The notes: generated from the sequence alone by a model not told the origin. DNA of 64,000 nt from Hermatobates lingyangjiaoensis (GCA_026182355.1 JAPFBL010000378.1:479534-543533); one strand, 5' to 3'; numbered from the stretch's first letter, positions 32,976-44,482 are shown. Program-made: numbers and translations.

Positions 32976-33196
32976 AACAGTGCATGTACATGCATGTATG
33001 TATGTTATGTACATGAGTGTCTATATGTGTATGTATATGTGTGTGTGTATGTATATATGTATATGATCAAGCCACAATAAGAAATGGGAAATCAAGACTA
33101 AGATCGCTTGTTACGGTTGAAAGATCTTAGTCTTGTATTCCAATTTCTTATTGTGGTTTGATCATTGATTGTTATTTCACGTGTTTATGTGAAATC

Positions 33197-33251
<55 letters not shown>

Positions 33252-33829
33252 GTTTTCTTGACCACAATTTACTAATAAACACTTTTTCTTCTTCTTGGAG
33301 TTTGGTCAGGGTTAATATACGGAATCAATCACCTTTTCGACAACGTTTCGTCTTTATTTTAAGACATCCTCAGGGCTATAAACTAACACAATGGACATTT
33401 GTCATATCTACTTTACAATCATTATAACAAAGACTAGGTATTAGAAGCTAGCCTTGAGTAAGTAAGTTTTTTGAATTTGTTATGATGATTATCAAGTAGA
33501 TATGACAAATGTTCATTGTTTTTTGTTAGTTTATAGCCCTGAGGATGTCTTACAATAAGGACGAAACGTTGGCCTAAAGGTAATTCCGTATATTAACCCT
33601 GACCAAACTCCAAGAAGAAGAAAGTGTTTATATATATATATTAGATACTTGTATAATCAGATCTCATGACAATATTTAGAGTATATAGCTGCATATATAT
33701 GAATACCTAAGATTTATATTTTTAAATAAACTTAAATTATTATCTAATAGTATTCGAAGAACTGTACAGGAAATTTAAAGCAATTAACTGTATTATCATC
33801 TCTTAATTCATTTTATCATTCTCTTAGTT

Positions 33830-34980
33830 CGTATTTTCCTTTTTATCGTTTTATCGTTTATCGTTTTGACTTTTCTAACACGACTACTATAAAAATATAA
33901 AATAATACCAAATTCATCAACTTAGACTATTCACACAAGACTAATATGAAAGTGAATAACTTTACCGAATTTAGGAAGATTATCCTATTTATCTAGTTCT
34001 TTTGACTATTTTAACAGGACTACTATGAAAAATGCATGTTCAGGGATCCTTACTGTTCACGCTTAGACTACTCTCAGGTCAATTCGATGAAATAGGAAAA
34101 ATTTGTCAAATCAAGCAAACTTACCGCCTTAGTCATAACTTTTGGACTATTTTAACGTATCTTTTATACTTATAAAGAGTATATAACATTTTGAAATTTG
34201 ACTGCATTACTCTTCTCTCTTTCATTATTTTCACACAAACACAATGAAAGTGAATAACTTTATCAAATTTAGCAACCCTATCGTATTTTCCTTGTCGTTT
34301 TGACTTTTATGACACGACTACTATGAATATATAAAGAAATTACAAATTTAGCAAAGCTACAGTTTTACTGTTCACGCTTTGACTACTCTTAAACAAATAC
34401 TATGAAAATGGAAAAAAATTATCAAATTAAGCAAACTTACCATATTACATAATATATTTGACCATTTTGATGCAACTTCTATGAAAATAAAAAAAAAACT
34501 GTATGATTATGAAAATTTACTGCATTTCTCTTCATTCGTTGACTATTTTCACACAAAAACTCAGAAAATGAAAATTTTTTAACAAATTTATCATACTTAT
34601 CGTATTTGTCTTGTCGTTTTGATAATTCTAACACAGTTACTATGAACATATAGAGAAGTTAGAATTTGAGCAAACCTACAATATTACTGTTCTCGCTTTA
34701 CTGTTCTCTCCAGAGAACTCCTTTACTGTTCTCTGTTTACTGTTCTCTAAGACCAATTCATGAAAATGAAAAAAATTATTAAAATAAGCAAACTTACCAT
34801 ATTAGTAATAACTATTTGACCATTTTCATGCAACTTCTATGAAAATGAAATAAAATATATGATTATGACAATTTACGGCATTACTCGTTATTCTTTGACT
34901 ATTCGCAGAAATACTCTGAAAAATGAAAATGTTTATTGAAATCTAGCATATTTATCCTATTTGCCATGTCGTTTGAAAAC
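33830..34980 (+). repeat. Diverged AT-rich satellite array
   Basis: Repeated words 'actatgaaaat', 'atcaaattaagcaaacttac', 'ttttgactatttt' and 'cacacaaa' recur about every 160 or 320 bases. The same family occurs inverted at 53745-54400 and in direct orientation at 63120-64000. Confidence 0.75.
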
Positions 34981-34984
34981 ACCT

Positions 34985-36044
34985 AACTTGCTTGGTAACA
35001 CCTAACAATAACACCTTGCTTGGTTATTTCAGTTCAGTGTCACGTGTTCATTCAGACTACAGTTGTTGTTAAAATCCACAGACTCTTTTTCTTTGTAAAA
35101 TAATTTTGTAATGTAATACAGTAGAAGTCCGATAATCCGGCACGTTCGGGACCGGCTCGGTGCCGGACTATCGGGCAGTCCGAAATTCCGATCGATCAGG
35201 TGGTAATTATAGGTTAATAAATAAAGTACTAATACACTATGCTAATGCATACAACTAAATTTATTTTAATTTACATATAATGTAAATGTATACATATAAT
35301 ATAATGTATATACACGTAATGTAAAACATATTTTACTTAGATTTAAAAAAGTCACGAATATCCTTTTGTTTTATAGAATTTTTACGTTTAGTGTAAAAGT
35401 TATTCCTAATTATATGCAAATCAATAACTTCTGAAACACTGTAGCTTGTACTAGCCTCAGCAAAAGTGATAAACTTGTTTAATGATTCTGCAGCTTCTGC
35501 CCAGCTAATTTTTTCCTTTTCTTCCGTTTCGGCATCCGAGTCACTTTCCTCAAGATTTGGAGTAGGCTGAGGGTTTACTACACTGTTGATAATGTCAACA
35601 GTAAAGCTACGTTTACTGCGATGCGCTGAAGGACACAAAACACCAAGCACAAAAAAATTGCGAAGACGCTTCGTGATGGAATGACAGAGCTGCACTGCAC
35701 CTGACTTCGTTGTGACAGATGGCATTGCATTGTTTGCGAACAATACAGAGCGCTTCCGGATGGTCCAGAACTACCCCAAAAACTTCGGAATAGCTCTCGA
35801 GCGTTTTTATTTGCTTTAAAGACACTTTTGGAAAAAAACAATATTTGTAAAATTTTCCGGAGCGATGCCGGACTATCGGGCATTCCGGACTATTGGATGC
35901 CGGACTAATGGACTTCTACTGTACTTAGTTTTTCTGTTTCAAAATTTATACTTCTGCCTTTGAAAAAGTTTTAAATAAAAAACCGAAACGTTGGCAATGA
36001 GAGTTTAATTTGAACCTGAAGAACTGACCTAGTCCCGATAAATT

Positions 36045-36045
<1 letters not shown>
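34985..36045. repeat. Family-13 element interrupted by a Tigger insertion
   Basis: Sequence before 35117 and after 35924 matches the right arm of 17857-18450 without a break ('tttgtaatgtaa', then 'cttagtttttctgtttcaaa'), so the Tigger at 35119-35921 landed in this element. The right end meets (TA)n at 36050. Confidence 0.75.
35119..35921 (-). mobile_element. Tigger/pogo transposon relic
   Basis: Terminal repeats CAGTAGAAGTCCGATAATCC and its complement, flanked by TA duplications, enclose 803 bases. The minus-strand frame 35743-35333 codes for the C-terminal end of a pogo/Tigger transposase: SWAEAAESLNKFITFAEAS, then VIDLHIIRNNF and KQKDIRDFFKSK-stop. The DDE catalytic part is deleted. Nonautonomous. 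Confidence 0.9.
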
Positions 36046-36096
<51 letters not shown>

Positions 36097-36476
36097 CCAA
36101 CGAAAAAGTATATATATAAAACAGATTCAATAATATATCGACCGTTTGATAGAATAGGTGTGTTATCTAATCGGGATTCGGTCAAATTTTCTAGGTTCAA
36201 AAATCAAACTCTCATTGCCGACGTTTCGGTTTTATTTTAAAACCTTTTTCATAGGCAGAAGTAAGAATTTTTTTAAACTTAGAAAATGAATTTTACATTA
36301 TTTAAGGGAATTACAATCTTAACCGGACAACAGATTAAGATTGTTATTCCCTTAAATAATGTAAAATTTATTATCTTAGTTTAAAAAAATTCTTACTTCT
36401 GCCTATGAAAAAGGTTTTAAAATAAAACCGAAACGTCGGTAATGAGAGTTTGATTTTTGTACCTAGAAAATTTGAC

Positions 36477-36531
<55 letters not shown>

Positions 36532-36876
36532 TAGCAGTTTGCTTCTCAACGCGAGTACTTCGCACTTCTTCCCGATGCCGACGGATGTCGAAATATCGAA
36601 GTGAGTTCTGTAGTGTCTTTCTGTGTTCTTTTCTGTGTTAAAGTGTATATATATATATATGAAAACAAACCACAAGGAAAAAAAAAGAAAACAGATGGAA
36701 AAAAAATGCTCTGAGGCCTTTCAATTTATGTCATCAGAGAGCAAACAAGGTAAGAACTAGAAAGTAACATAAAAGGTATGTACAAGGAAGGTAACTAAAC
36801 AGCTGGGAAAACAAGAGTCGAAAAGGCATAATAAGAGAAAAACAAAAAATACCCAATACAATTAAACAATGCAAAA

Positions 36877-38245
36877 TCTTTATAAATAAAATAATGATTT
36901 TGTCTGTACATTGCTTAGAACTGACTCATTTCAAGTTTTCTTTACGTTTCATACATTGGAGAAACCGAATCCACCCTTAGAAAAATTTCTGTCGGTTTGT
37001 CCGCAAAACTTTGTCACAGGTAAACTCAGCTACCATAAGACATATAAAGCTGAAACTTTTACAGTAGATTTGTGTAGGTCTAACTTAAAATATAGGCTAT
37101 GAATTGATTGGAAATTCAACGTAGAAGTGAAGTTATGGACGTTTAACGCAAAAATGTTTGTCACAAGTAAACTCAGCCACCATAAGACATAGCGAGCTGA
37201 AACATTGACACTGGATTTGTGTGTGCCTAACTTAAAATATGGGCTCTAAATAGATTATTAATTCAGTACAGAAGCGAAGTTATGGGGCTTTTAGCTGTAT
37301 TTTCCTAACTTCACAGACAAGTTTGTTTTGAAAATACACAGGTGTGGCAAGTAGGTATTGTTAGTTGATTTTAATTTCAATTGAGCACATGAATATATTG
37401 CGTATTTGACATCATTGAAATGGTGTTTCACAGAGTTAAGGATGTACTATCTATTGAGAATAAATGTTTTGTAAACGAGCAATTCTCAGCCCTTAATATG
37501 AACAGGCATGAGAAATCAACAAACAAGTTCTTACGCTATATGAAGCCGAGGAAAGAACTTACAAGTCAGTAAAGAGATTGGATTAGTGATGAAGAAGCAG
37601 TTCATTATCTAATTGAATTTCTTGATTCTGAATTTATTTCTCCTGGACTGCCTGCTCATGAGTAAAAACTTAAAGTAGGAGCACCAATGATGCTGCAATT
37701 TATAGCAGTAACAAATTTCATGTTACGAAACATGAGTGACCCAAAAACTGTGCAACGGGACACGACTCTGAGTTCGTGCTCTACACAGATATGACATAGA
37801 GGCGGACATAATGACTGGATGTGGTATTGGGGAGTCTGTGTGTATACCACGCATACCATTGATTCCGAGCCACTGTCTGTTTCCATTCAAATGATTGCAA
37901 GGTCCCCTCAGAGTCTATTTCGCAATGACGTTAACTAAGTCGCAAAGGGAGACTTTATCTAACGCAGGAATTCAAGTTAGCGAAACCAAGTTTTTCTCAC
38001 ATGGTCAACTGTAGTTTACTTGCTCAATAGTCAGAGGTTTCAACTGATTGTTCTTCCATGAACCTGAAGGACAGACAGCTAATGTAGTGTATACAGAGGC
38101 ATTTGTTTAACACTGTACTAATAATGGTGTTTTCTACTATTCTATAATTTCTAATTATAGTATTAGTATAATACTATAATTGATATGTTGGAATACCAAG
38201 TATAATAGAATTTTTGATTCCGTCAAAGACGGGTACATTTGCTAG
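36877..38245 (+). mobile_element. Helitron copy D, inserted in PLE arm
   Basis: Starts TCTTTATAAATAAAAT after an A and ends CTAG before a T. The other PLE arm provides the empty site: its complement reads GCAAAA-TGAACAAT without interruption, corresponding to the junction between 41847 and 41848. Thus insertion was exactly between A and T with no duplication, as known for Helitrons. 3' hairpin CCGTC/GACGG at 38219-38231. Confidence 0.92.
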
Positions 38246-38452
38246 TGAACAATAAGAAAATTAATTAAAATAAAAATATAAAAATATAAATAGAATAAGA
38301 AACAAGTGTTATATATAATTCCTAACTATAAACAATATATAATAAATATAAACAAATAGATACAAATTAAATTAATGCAATATCAAAAAATAAACAATAT
38401 TAAATTATTAACAAAACAAGAATACATGAGAAAGTAATAAGTCAAATAAAAA

Positions 38453-40048
38453 TTATGTTCTATTATTAGAATCCACAATCTGGTCAGAGTTCATGTTCAA
38501 CGTTGCAAGTACATTTTGAAGGTCACCCACAGGACCAATTTGCCTAACTATACCTTCAATTAAAATTTCATCCAATCTAAAAAGCCCATGACTTATATTT
38601 ATTAGTTTATCAAAATTATACTTAATTAGGGCACTTTCTACTAAGTTCCTTTCCACATCAGATGAGAGAAATATCAATTCTTTGGAATCTTCCCATTTTA
38701 TTGAATGATTTTTTGAATTAATATGTTGGAACAAGGCACTTGATTCTTCTTGCCGCCTAATAGTGTATTTATGTTGCTTCACTCTAGTAAGCAAACTTTT
38801 TCCCGTTTGTCCAACATATGAAAAATCACAATCTCTACAAGGAATCCTATAAACACAACCTTCCTTTTCTTTTCTTTCACAATTATTTACAAGTCTGTTT
38901 AATAATTTCCCACCACTACTGAAAACAACTGAAATATCCATTTTTTTCAAAAATACCGGGATGTCTCTTAGAGTTTGATTAAAGGGAACAACCAGAAGGT
39001 TTCTATTTGTAAAGGGTTCTTTCTCATTTCTTGTTCTTAAGGATTCTTTAGTTTCTTTCAAAACTTTGTTTATTAGGGATCTTGGGTATCTTAATGATGA
39101 GGCAATTTGATAGATGTTTTCAATTTCATCATTCAGGAATTCTTCACTACACAATTTTAACGCTCTTAAAAACATATTTCTGAAAACACCTTTTTTGACA
39201 TTTGATGGATGAGCGGAGAAAAAATGCACATAAGAAGGAACATGGGTAGGTTTTCTATAAATACTATATCTTAGATTATGCCCAAAACGATGTAAATTTA
39301 AATCAAGAAAAGGTAACTTATTATTGCTTTCAAGTTCTAAAGTGAATTCAATTGATGGAACGCACTTATTAAGAGTATTCAAAAAATCTGCAACACATTC
39401 ATTGTTCGGCCAAACACACAAAACATCATCCACGTATCGAAACCATCTAGCATTGCTTGGCAAAATCCTAGGAAGAAATTTCATTTCAAAACATTCCATA
39501 AAAATATTGCTTAAAACTGGGGAAAGACAATTTCCCATGGCTAAACCGAACTTTTGCCTATAAAATTTATCCCTAAATGAGAAACAACAATCACAAACAC
39601 AAAGACGAATTAATTCAATAAGGACAGGCACCGAAATAGGCATGCTAAAGTTTCTTGTATCTAATTCTGTTTTTAAGTAATTCAGCGCATCTTCAACAGG
39701 AACATTTGTAAAGAGAGATTTCACATCGAAGCTCATCAAAGTACAGTTGTGAAAAGAGAGTGAGTTCAATTTTGAGACAAGGTCCGAACTATTCTTTATA
39801 TGGCTCTGGGAAATAGTACCAACCAAAGGCGACAAAATGCGTACCAACCATTTAGATAATTTGTAACCCACAGATCCAACCGAGCTAACAATAGGTCTAA
39901 CCGGGTTACCATCTTTATGTGTTTTTATTAACCCATACATATAAGGCAAGGAGGGAGATCTAGTAGTGAAACTGGCGATCAACTCCTTATTATTCTTAAG
40001 AATACTCTTTAATTTTCTATTAAATCCTAATTTTAATTTTCCAATCAT
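38453..40048 (-). CDS. Penelope-like reverse transcriptase with GIY-YIG nuclease, 5'-truncated
   Basis: A 531-residue frame without interruption. Order: a thumb-up Lys-rich start, YMYGLIKTHKDGNPVRPIVS (RT motif 2 region), FDVKSLFTNVPVEDAL (motif A with the Asp), GLAMGNCLSPVLSNIFMECF (motif B), RYVDDVLCVW (motif C, YVDD, the catalytic aspartates), LPFLDLNLHR (motif D/E), a linker with NRNLLVVPFNQ, then GCVYRIPCRDCDFSYVGQTG, the GIY-YIG nuclease with R of LLTRV and E of NLVESALIKY. The N-terminal part and zinc-binding start of full PLEs are missing (truncated at 40048, near the palindrome centre), so it is probably not independently active despite intact catalytic motifs. Confidence 0.92.
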   Translation of the reverse strand: MIGKLKLGFNRKLKSILKNNKELIASFTTRSPSLPYMYGLIKTHKDGNPVRPIVSSVGSVGYKLSKWLVRILSPLVGTISQSHIKNSSDLVSKLNSLSFHNCTLMSFDVKSLFTNVPVEDALNYLKTELDTRNFSMPISVPVLIELIRLCVCDCCFSFRDKFYRQKFGLAMGNCLSPVLSNIFMECFEMKFLPRILPSNARWFRYVDDVLCVWPNNECVADFLNTLNKCVPSIEFTLELESNNKLPFLDLNLHRFGHNLRYSIYRKPTHVPSYVHFFSAHPSNVKKGVFRNMFLRALKLCSEEFLNDEIENIYQIASSLRYPRSLINKVLKETKESLRTRNEKEPFTNRNLLVVPFNQTLRDIPVFLKKMDISVVFSSGGKLLNRLVNNCERKEKEGCVYRIPCRDCDFSYVGQTGKSLLTRVKQHKYTIRRQEESSALFQHINSKNHSIKWEDSKELIFLSSDVERNLVESALIKYNFDKLINISHGLFRLDEILIEGIVRQIGPVGDLQNVLATLNMNSDQIVDSNNRT

Positions 40049-40069
40049 ACTGAGAAGTGTAATAGTTCA

Positions 40070-41640
40070 TTTAATAGAAAATTAAAGAGTATTCTTAAGA
40101 ATAATAAGGAGTTGATCGCCAGTTTCACTACTAGATCTCCCTCCTTGCCTTATATGTATGGGTTAATAAAAACACATAAAGATGGTAACCCGGTTAGACC
40201 TATTGTTAGCTCGGTTGGATCTGTGGGTTACAAATTATCTAAATGGTTGGTACGCATTTTGTCGCCTTTGGTTGGTACTATTTCCCAGAGCCATATAAAG
40301 AATAGTTCGGACCTTGTCTCAAAATTGAACTCACTCTCTTTTCACAACTGTACTTTGATGAGCTTCGATGTGAAATCTCTCTTTACAAATGTTCCTGTTG
40401 AAGATGCGCTGAATTACTTAAAACAGAATTAGATACAAGAAACTTTAGCATGCCTATTTCGGTGCCTGTCCTTATTGAATTAATTCGTCTTTGTGTTTGT
40501 GATTGTTGTTTCTCATTTAGGGATAAATTTTATAGGCAAAAGTTCGGTTTAGCCATGGGAAATTGTCTTTCCCCAGTTTTAAGCAATATTTTTATGGAAT
40601 GTTTTGAAATGAAATTTCTTCCTAGGATTTTGCCAAGCAATGCTAGATGGTTTCGATACGTGGATGATGTTTTGTGTGTTTGGCCGAACAATGAATGTGT
40701 TGCAGATTTTTTGAATACTCTTAATAAGTGCGTTCCATCAATTGAATTCACTTTAGAACTTGAAAGCAATAATAAGTTACCTTTTCTTGAATTAAATTTA
40801 CATCGTTTTGGGCATAATCTAAGATATAGTATTTATAGAAAACCTACCCATGTTCCTTCTTATGTGCATTTTTTCTCCGCTCATCCATCAAATGTCAAAA
40901 AAGGTGTTTTCAGAAATATGTTTTTAAGAGCGTTAAAATTGTGTAGTGAAGAATTCCTGAATGATGAGATTGAAAACATCTATCAAATTGCCTCATCATT
41001 AAGATACCCAAGATCCCTAATAAACAAAGTTTTGAAAGAAACTAAAGAATCCTTAAGAACAAGAAATGAGAAAGAACCCTTTACAAATAGAAACCTTCTG
41101 GTTGTTCCCTTTAATCAAACTCTAAGAGACATCCCGGTATTTTTGAAAAAAATGGATATTTCAGTTGTTTTCAGTAGTGGTGGGAAATTATTAAACAGAC
41201 TTGTAAATAATTGTGAAAGAAAAGAAAAGGAAGGTTGTGTTTATAGGATTCCTTGTAGAGATTGTGATTTTTCATATGTTGGACAAACGGGAAAAAGTTT
41301 GCTTACTAGAGTGAAGCAACATAAATACACTATTAGGCGGCAAGAAGAATCAAGTGCCTTGTTCCAACATATTAATTCAAAAAATCATTCAATAAAATGG
41401 GAAGATTCCAAAGAATTGATATTTCTCTCATCTGATGTGGAAAGGAACTTAGTAGAAAGTGCCCTAATTAAGTATAATTTTGATAAACTAATAAATATAA
41501 GTCATGGGCTTTTTAGATTGGATGAAATTTTAATTGAAGGTATAGTTAGGCAAATTGGTCCTGTGGGTGACCTTCAAAATGTACTTGCAACGTTGAACAT
41601 GAACTCTGACCAGATTGTGGATTCTAATAATAGAACATAA
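40070..41640 (+). pseudogene. Penelope-like RT with GIY-YIG nuclease, one-base frameshift
   Basis: Inverted partner of 38453-40048 with nearly the same protein. One A is missing from an AAAAA run at about 40423, which breaks the frame at NYLK; the frame resumes at MPISVPVLIELI and runs to the stop at 41640. The only amino-acid difference I see elsewhere is PFLELNLH against PFLDLNLH in the other arm. RT motifs B and C (GLAMGNCLSPVL, RYVDDVLCVW) and GIY-YIG residues are intact. Confidence 0.9.
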
Positions 41641-41981
41641 TTTTTATTTGACTTATTACTTTCTCATGTATTCTTGTTTTGTTAATAATTTAATATTGTT
41701 TATTTTTTGATATTGCATTAATTTATTTTGTATCTATTTGTTTATATTTATTATATATTGTTTATAGTTAGGAATTATATATAACACTTGTTTCTTATTC
41801 TATTTATATTTTTATATTTTTATTTTAATTAATTTTCTTATTGTTCATTTTGCATTGTTTAATTGTATTGGGTATTTTTTGTTTTTCTCTTATTATGCCT
41901 TTTCGACTCTTGTTTTCCCAGCTGTTTAGTTACCTTCCTTGTACATACCTTTTATGTTACTTTCTAGTTCTTACCTTGTTT

Positions 41982-42016
41982 GCTCTCTGATGACATAAAT
42001 TGAAAGGCCTCAGAGC
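41982..42016 (+). ncRNA. Hammerhead-like motif (family 11) in the full PLE 3' UTR
   Basis: TGCTCT|CTGATGA, weak AT stem II, GAA-AGGCCT-C, then AGAGCA. Helix I is six perfect pairs (TGCTCT/AGAGCA) and helix III is the palindrome AGGCCT followed by C. About 340 bases after the PLE stop. The mirror copy in the left arm is at about 36706-36740 (minus). Confidence 0.65.
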
Positions 42017-42124
42017 ATTTTTTTTCCATCTGTTTTCTTTTTTTTCCTTGTGGTTTGTTTTCATTGATTGCATCACGTGTTTATTGTGATTTATCTGCAT
42101 ATATATATATATATATATATATAC

Positions 42125-42604
42125 TCACGACCTACTCGTGAGTGGAACTAAAATAATTAGAAAAGAAAACAACTTCAATCGGCTGCAAATCGCAGAAGCA
42201 ATAATAATTAAACAGAATAAACCTACAATAAATATTCAAACGGGTAGTAGCGAGAGAGTACTTAAACTATACGCGCCTGATTGGATGAAAAAACCGTTAA
42301 CTGTCAGTACCCCCACCCCACCATCCACCCCACCTCAGTCAGTAGCCCTTGCGAATCAGGCCCAAGAGCAGCTACTTCAAACTTCTACTATATAATGTGT
42401 TTTAATACCAACTCCAAAGACTAATAATTTTCCTCTTTGTTTAATTAATCACCCTGAAGATGACTGGAAGCCAGTCGAAACATGTCGGTTATAACTTAAT
42501 TAACATTCTCCAACGTTTGGATGAAGGAAAGAAGAAGGTATTCAGAAACCTTGAAAAACTAGTGAAGAAAATGACATCAGCGAAATACGGTCAGCTGTTC
42601 AACG

Positions 42605-42620
<16 letters not shown>
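42125..42620 (+). mobile_element. PLE junction: C-terminus, hammerhead-like core, N-terminus
   Basis: From one (TA)n to the next. 42138-42395 ends a GIY-YIG frame (NNFNRLQIAEAIIIKQN, KPTINIQTG, then a Pro-rich tail and stop). A hammerhead-like core follows at 42441-42503, and from 42504 the start of a PLE protein (LQRLDEGKKKVFRNLEKLVK, MTSAKYGQLFNEI) runs into (TA)n. This order, end of one copy followed by beginning of the next, is the pseudo-LTR arrangement known for PLEs. Confidence 0.75.
42441..42503 (+). ncRNA. Hammerhead-like motif with long helix I
   Basis: ACC|CTGAAGA, spacer T, perfect stem II GACTGG/CCAGTC, GAA-ACATGT-C, GGT. Helix I is ACC/GGT, an internal loop, then TTAATTAA with TTAATTAA eight pairs further out. 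Helix III is the palindrome ACATGT. Best-formed motif in the window. Confidence 0.72.
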
Positions 42621-42629
<9 letters not shown>

Positions 42630-42640
<11 letters not shown>

Positions 42641-42780
42641 GAAGTTGGGAGCAGTCCTTCTTGAATACATGCATTTAAAAACTTTATGGTCTTATCAAGC
42701 ATTCGTTTATTATTTCGAAATTTAGAAAAATATTTGACGAAGTTAAATCAAGTGGAATCAGACATAAAGTTTTTAAATGC
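42630..42780 (-). repeat. PLE N-terminal fragment
   Basis: The minus strand codes for a coiled-coil-like start and then a CIQEGLLPTST-type end abutting (TA)n at 42608-42636. Same module as 45788-46040 (inverted pair) and 43975-44010. Confidence 0.55.
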
Positions 42781-42784
42781 ATAT

Positions 42785-43088
42785 ATATATATATAAACTA
42801 GAATTTTTAAAAGGACACATAGAAAAGAAATCACTGAACTCACTACTATATTTTGATGTCCTCGTCTTCAGGAAAAGATGTGAATCGCTCCAAAGGCTGA
42901 TAACGACTGACTTGGCGTTCGAACTATATATATAAAATAAATTCAAAACGAAGGAAACACACATAAAGACACAGACATAACTCATATCGATATTTCGATG
43001 TCAGTTATGTCTGTGTCTTTATGTGTGTTTCCTTCGTTTTGAATTTATTTTATTTAAAAAAGTCCGCTGGACCGTTTCTTTTAATTGT

Positions 43089-43130
<42 letters not shown>
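42785..43130. repeat. Family-10 terminus and family-3 mini foldback
   Basis: 42790-42925 is one arm of family 10 (as at 6245-6400, near 95% alike by eye). 42935-43080 is a family-3 hairpin ending in box GTCCGCTGGACCGT (43062) and (TA)n. Confidence 0.65.
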
Positions 43131-43134
<4 letters not shown>

Positions 43135-43138
<4 letters not shown>

Positions 43139-43440
43139 GAAAATATGATCGTATTTCTAAGGTCATTTTGTTCATTAGTCTTTCCAAGTCTTTTACTAAT
43201 TTCATGTTTTCTTTATCTAAACATGGAAGAATATTTGTTCATGATGAATCCAACATGTTTCGCCAGACCTGCTGTCATCTTCAAGATAATTTTGTGAAAC
43301 TGAAAGTGTTTTGCTTTGGTATCAAAACACTATCTATTTTGAGTCTGCTTTGTAACTCTGAATGGGCAGGAAATCTTAAATACAAATATTATTTATTCGA
43401 AACCAAAGAATCGTCTTCATGGACGATCTTTTTTAAGTAA
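43135..43440 (-). repeat. PLE pseudo-LTR fragment with hammerhead-like core
   Basis: The minus strand near 43245-43292 has TTGAAGA, T, GACAGCAGG...CTGGC, GAAACATGTT, GG, then a decayed N-terminal PLE module that runs into (TA)n at 43130. Helix III ACATGT is kept while the core C is changed to T. Confidence 0.5.
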
Positions 43441-43965
43441 CTCTTCTTTTTTTTCTTTAAACAATTTTGCATTGTTAACTAACAAAATAACTCACACAGA
43501 GACATATTAAACATTTTAAAATAAAAAAAACACTATTATTAATTATCAATTAATTAAATTAATAATTTCAGTTAATATCATTAGTTAATATTAATAACTA
43601 ATATAATTAGTTGAACTACTGAGCGCTTGAGGCGCTAGTATATTTCTTTCTTATTCATCTGTTATCACTGCATAGATTTTAAACTTGTTTGAATACTTAC
43701 GTTCTTTTGTTAAAAATCATATTTTATCCTTTTAATTGTATTCATTTCGTAATCCTCAAGATGGTTTATAGGTATAAATGCTTTATATAGATTAATAAAT
43801 GTGTTTTTATAAATACCAAAAATGATATACAAATTTTTAATTTTAAATATATTTTACAGATAAAAATAATAGAAATGTTACACAAACTTTAGAATTAAAT
43901 ATTATTAATGTAAAATAATAATATAATACAAATATAAAATACTAATATAATGATAATATTTATTT
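43441..43965. other. AT-rich DNA, no clear feature
   Basis: Intergenic AT-rich DNA just 3' of the methyltransferase gene; no frame or repeat boundary supported. Confidence 0.4.
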
Positions 43966-44084
43966 ATATAAATATTTGTAAAAGTTGGAAGAAGTCCTTT
44001 ATTTAAACATATAGTATATTGTTAAATAACGCCCCCATACATGTAGACTAGCAATATTGGTGATAAGCTTTATAGTTTTTATGA

Positions 44085-44170
44085 AGAGATGAGGAAGGAA
44101 TTCCGGAAACTGGAGAAATTATGTAAGAAACAGATTCAAGCCAAATATGGGGCGTTATTTAACAATTATA
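44085..44170 (+). pseudogene. PLE N-terminal fragment
   Basis: The frame EEMRKEFRKLEKLCKKQIQA then KYGALFNN matches the FR.LEKL.KK..AKYG..FNN module of the other PLE starts. Here it is not followed by (TA)n but by unique DNA that overlaps, antisense, the last methyltransferase exon. Confidence 0.6.
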
Positions 44171-44364
44171 TAAATATTATACACCCAGGCTCCTTTTGTT
44201 ACTTCAACTTTATTAAAAAACTAACAGAGCGCATGAAATTGAATTTTATTCATTACAATATTAAAATACTACTTTCTAATGGATATCGCAATATACTATT
44301 GACGTTAATTTCCTTTCAAGTTCTAATTTATATTGTCTTCAGTCAGTTGGTTTTTTTTTATTTT

Positions 44365-44482
44365 TCATATAATTTTCCTATAAACAGCAATATAATCTTT
44401 GGTGTTCCTTATTTCTTTGGATGAAGCCAATACCCATTGACTGGTTCCAAAGTTAACAGAAAACGGTTTAGGATCTGTGTGC
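44365..44482 (-). CDS. Methyltransferase-like gene, last exon with stop
   Basis: The minus-strand exon starts after TTTTTACAG, completes a split Arg codon and gives HTDPKPFSVNFGTSQWVLAS, then KEIRNTKDYIAVYRKII and TGA. The NFGTSQWVL block looks like the last beta strands of a methyltransferase fold. Across the four exons the visible protein is about 212 residues and uninterrupted. On the opposite strand a PLE N-terminal relic at 44085-44170 lies just beyond the stop. Confidence 0.75.

Larger units (their letters stand above)
36661..42066. mobile_element. Giant PLE foldback: two inverted PLE copies with nested Helitron
   Basis: The left arm 36661-40025 and right arm 40069-42066 are inverted copies of about 2.0 kb, once the 1369-base Helitron in the left arm is set aside. 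The spacer between arms is 43 bases (40026-40068). Each arm has a PLE coding region starting within the reverse transcriptase and a 3' UTR with the family-11 hammerhead-like core. The arms differ very little, so the structure is young or kept alike by gene conversion. Confidence 0.9.

Noticed and set aside
39324..39563. 79-residue frame opposite the PLE (mirrored at 40530-40769)
   Set aside because: Antisense shadow of the RT motif B-C region, duplicated only because the PLE is.
36661..42066. Dismissing the large palindrome as an assembly error
   Set aside because: The arms differ by a Helitron, a one-base indel and substitutions, and the spacer is unique, so it is more likely real; long reads would settle it.
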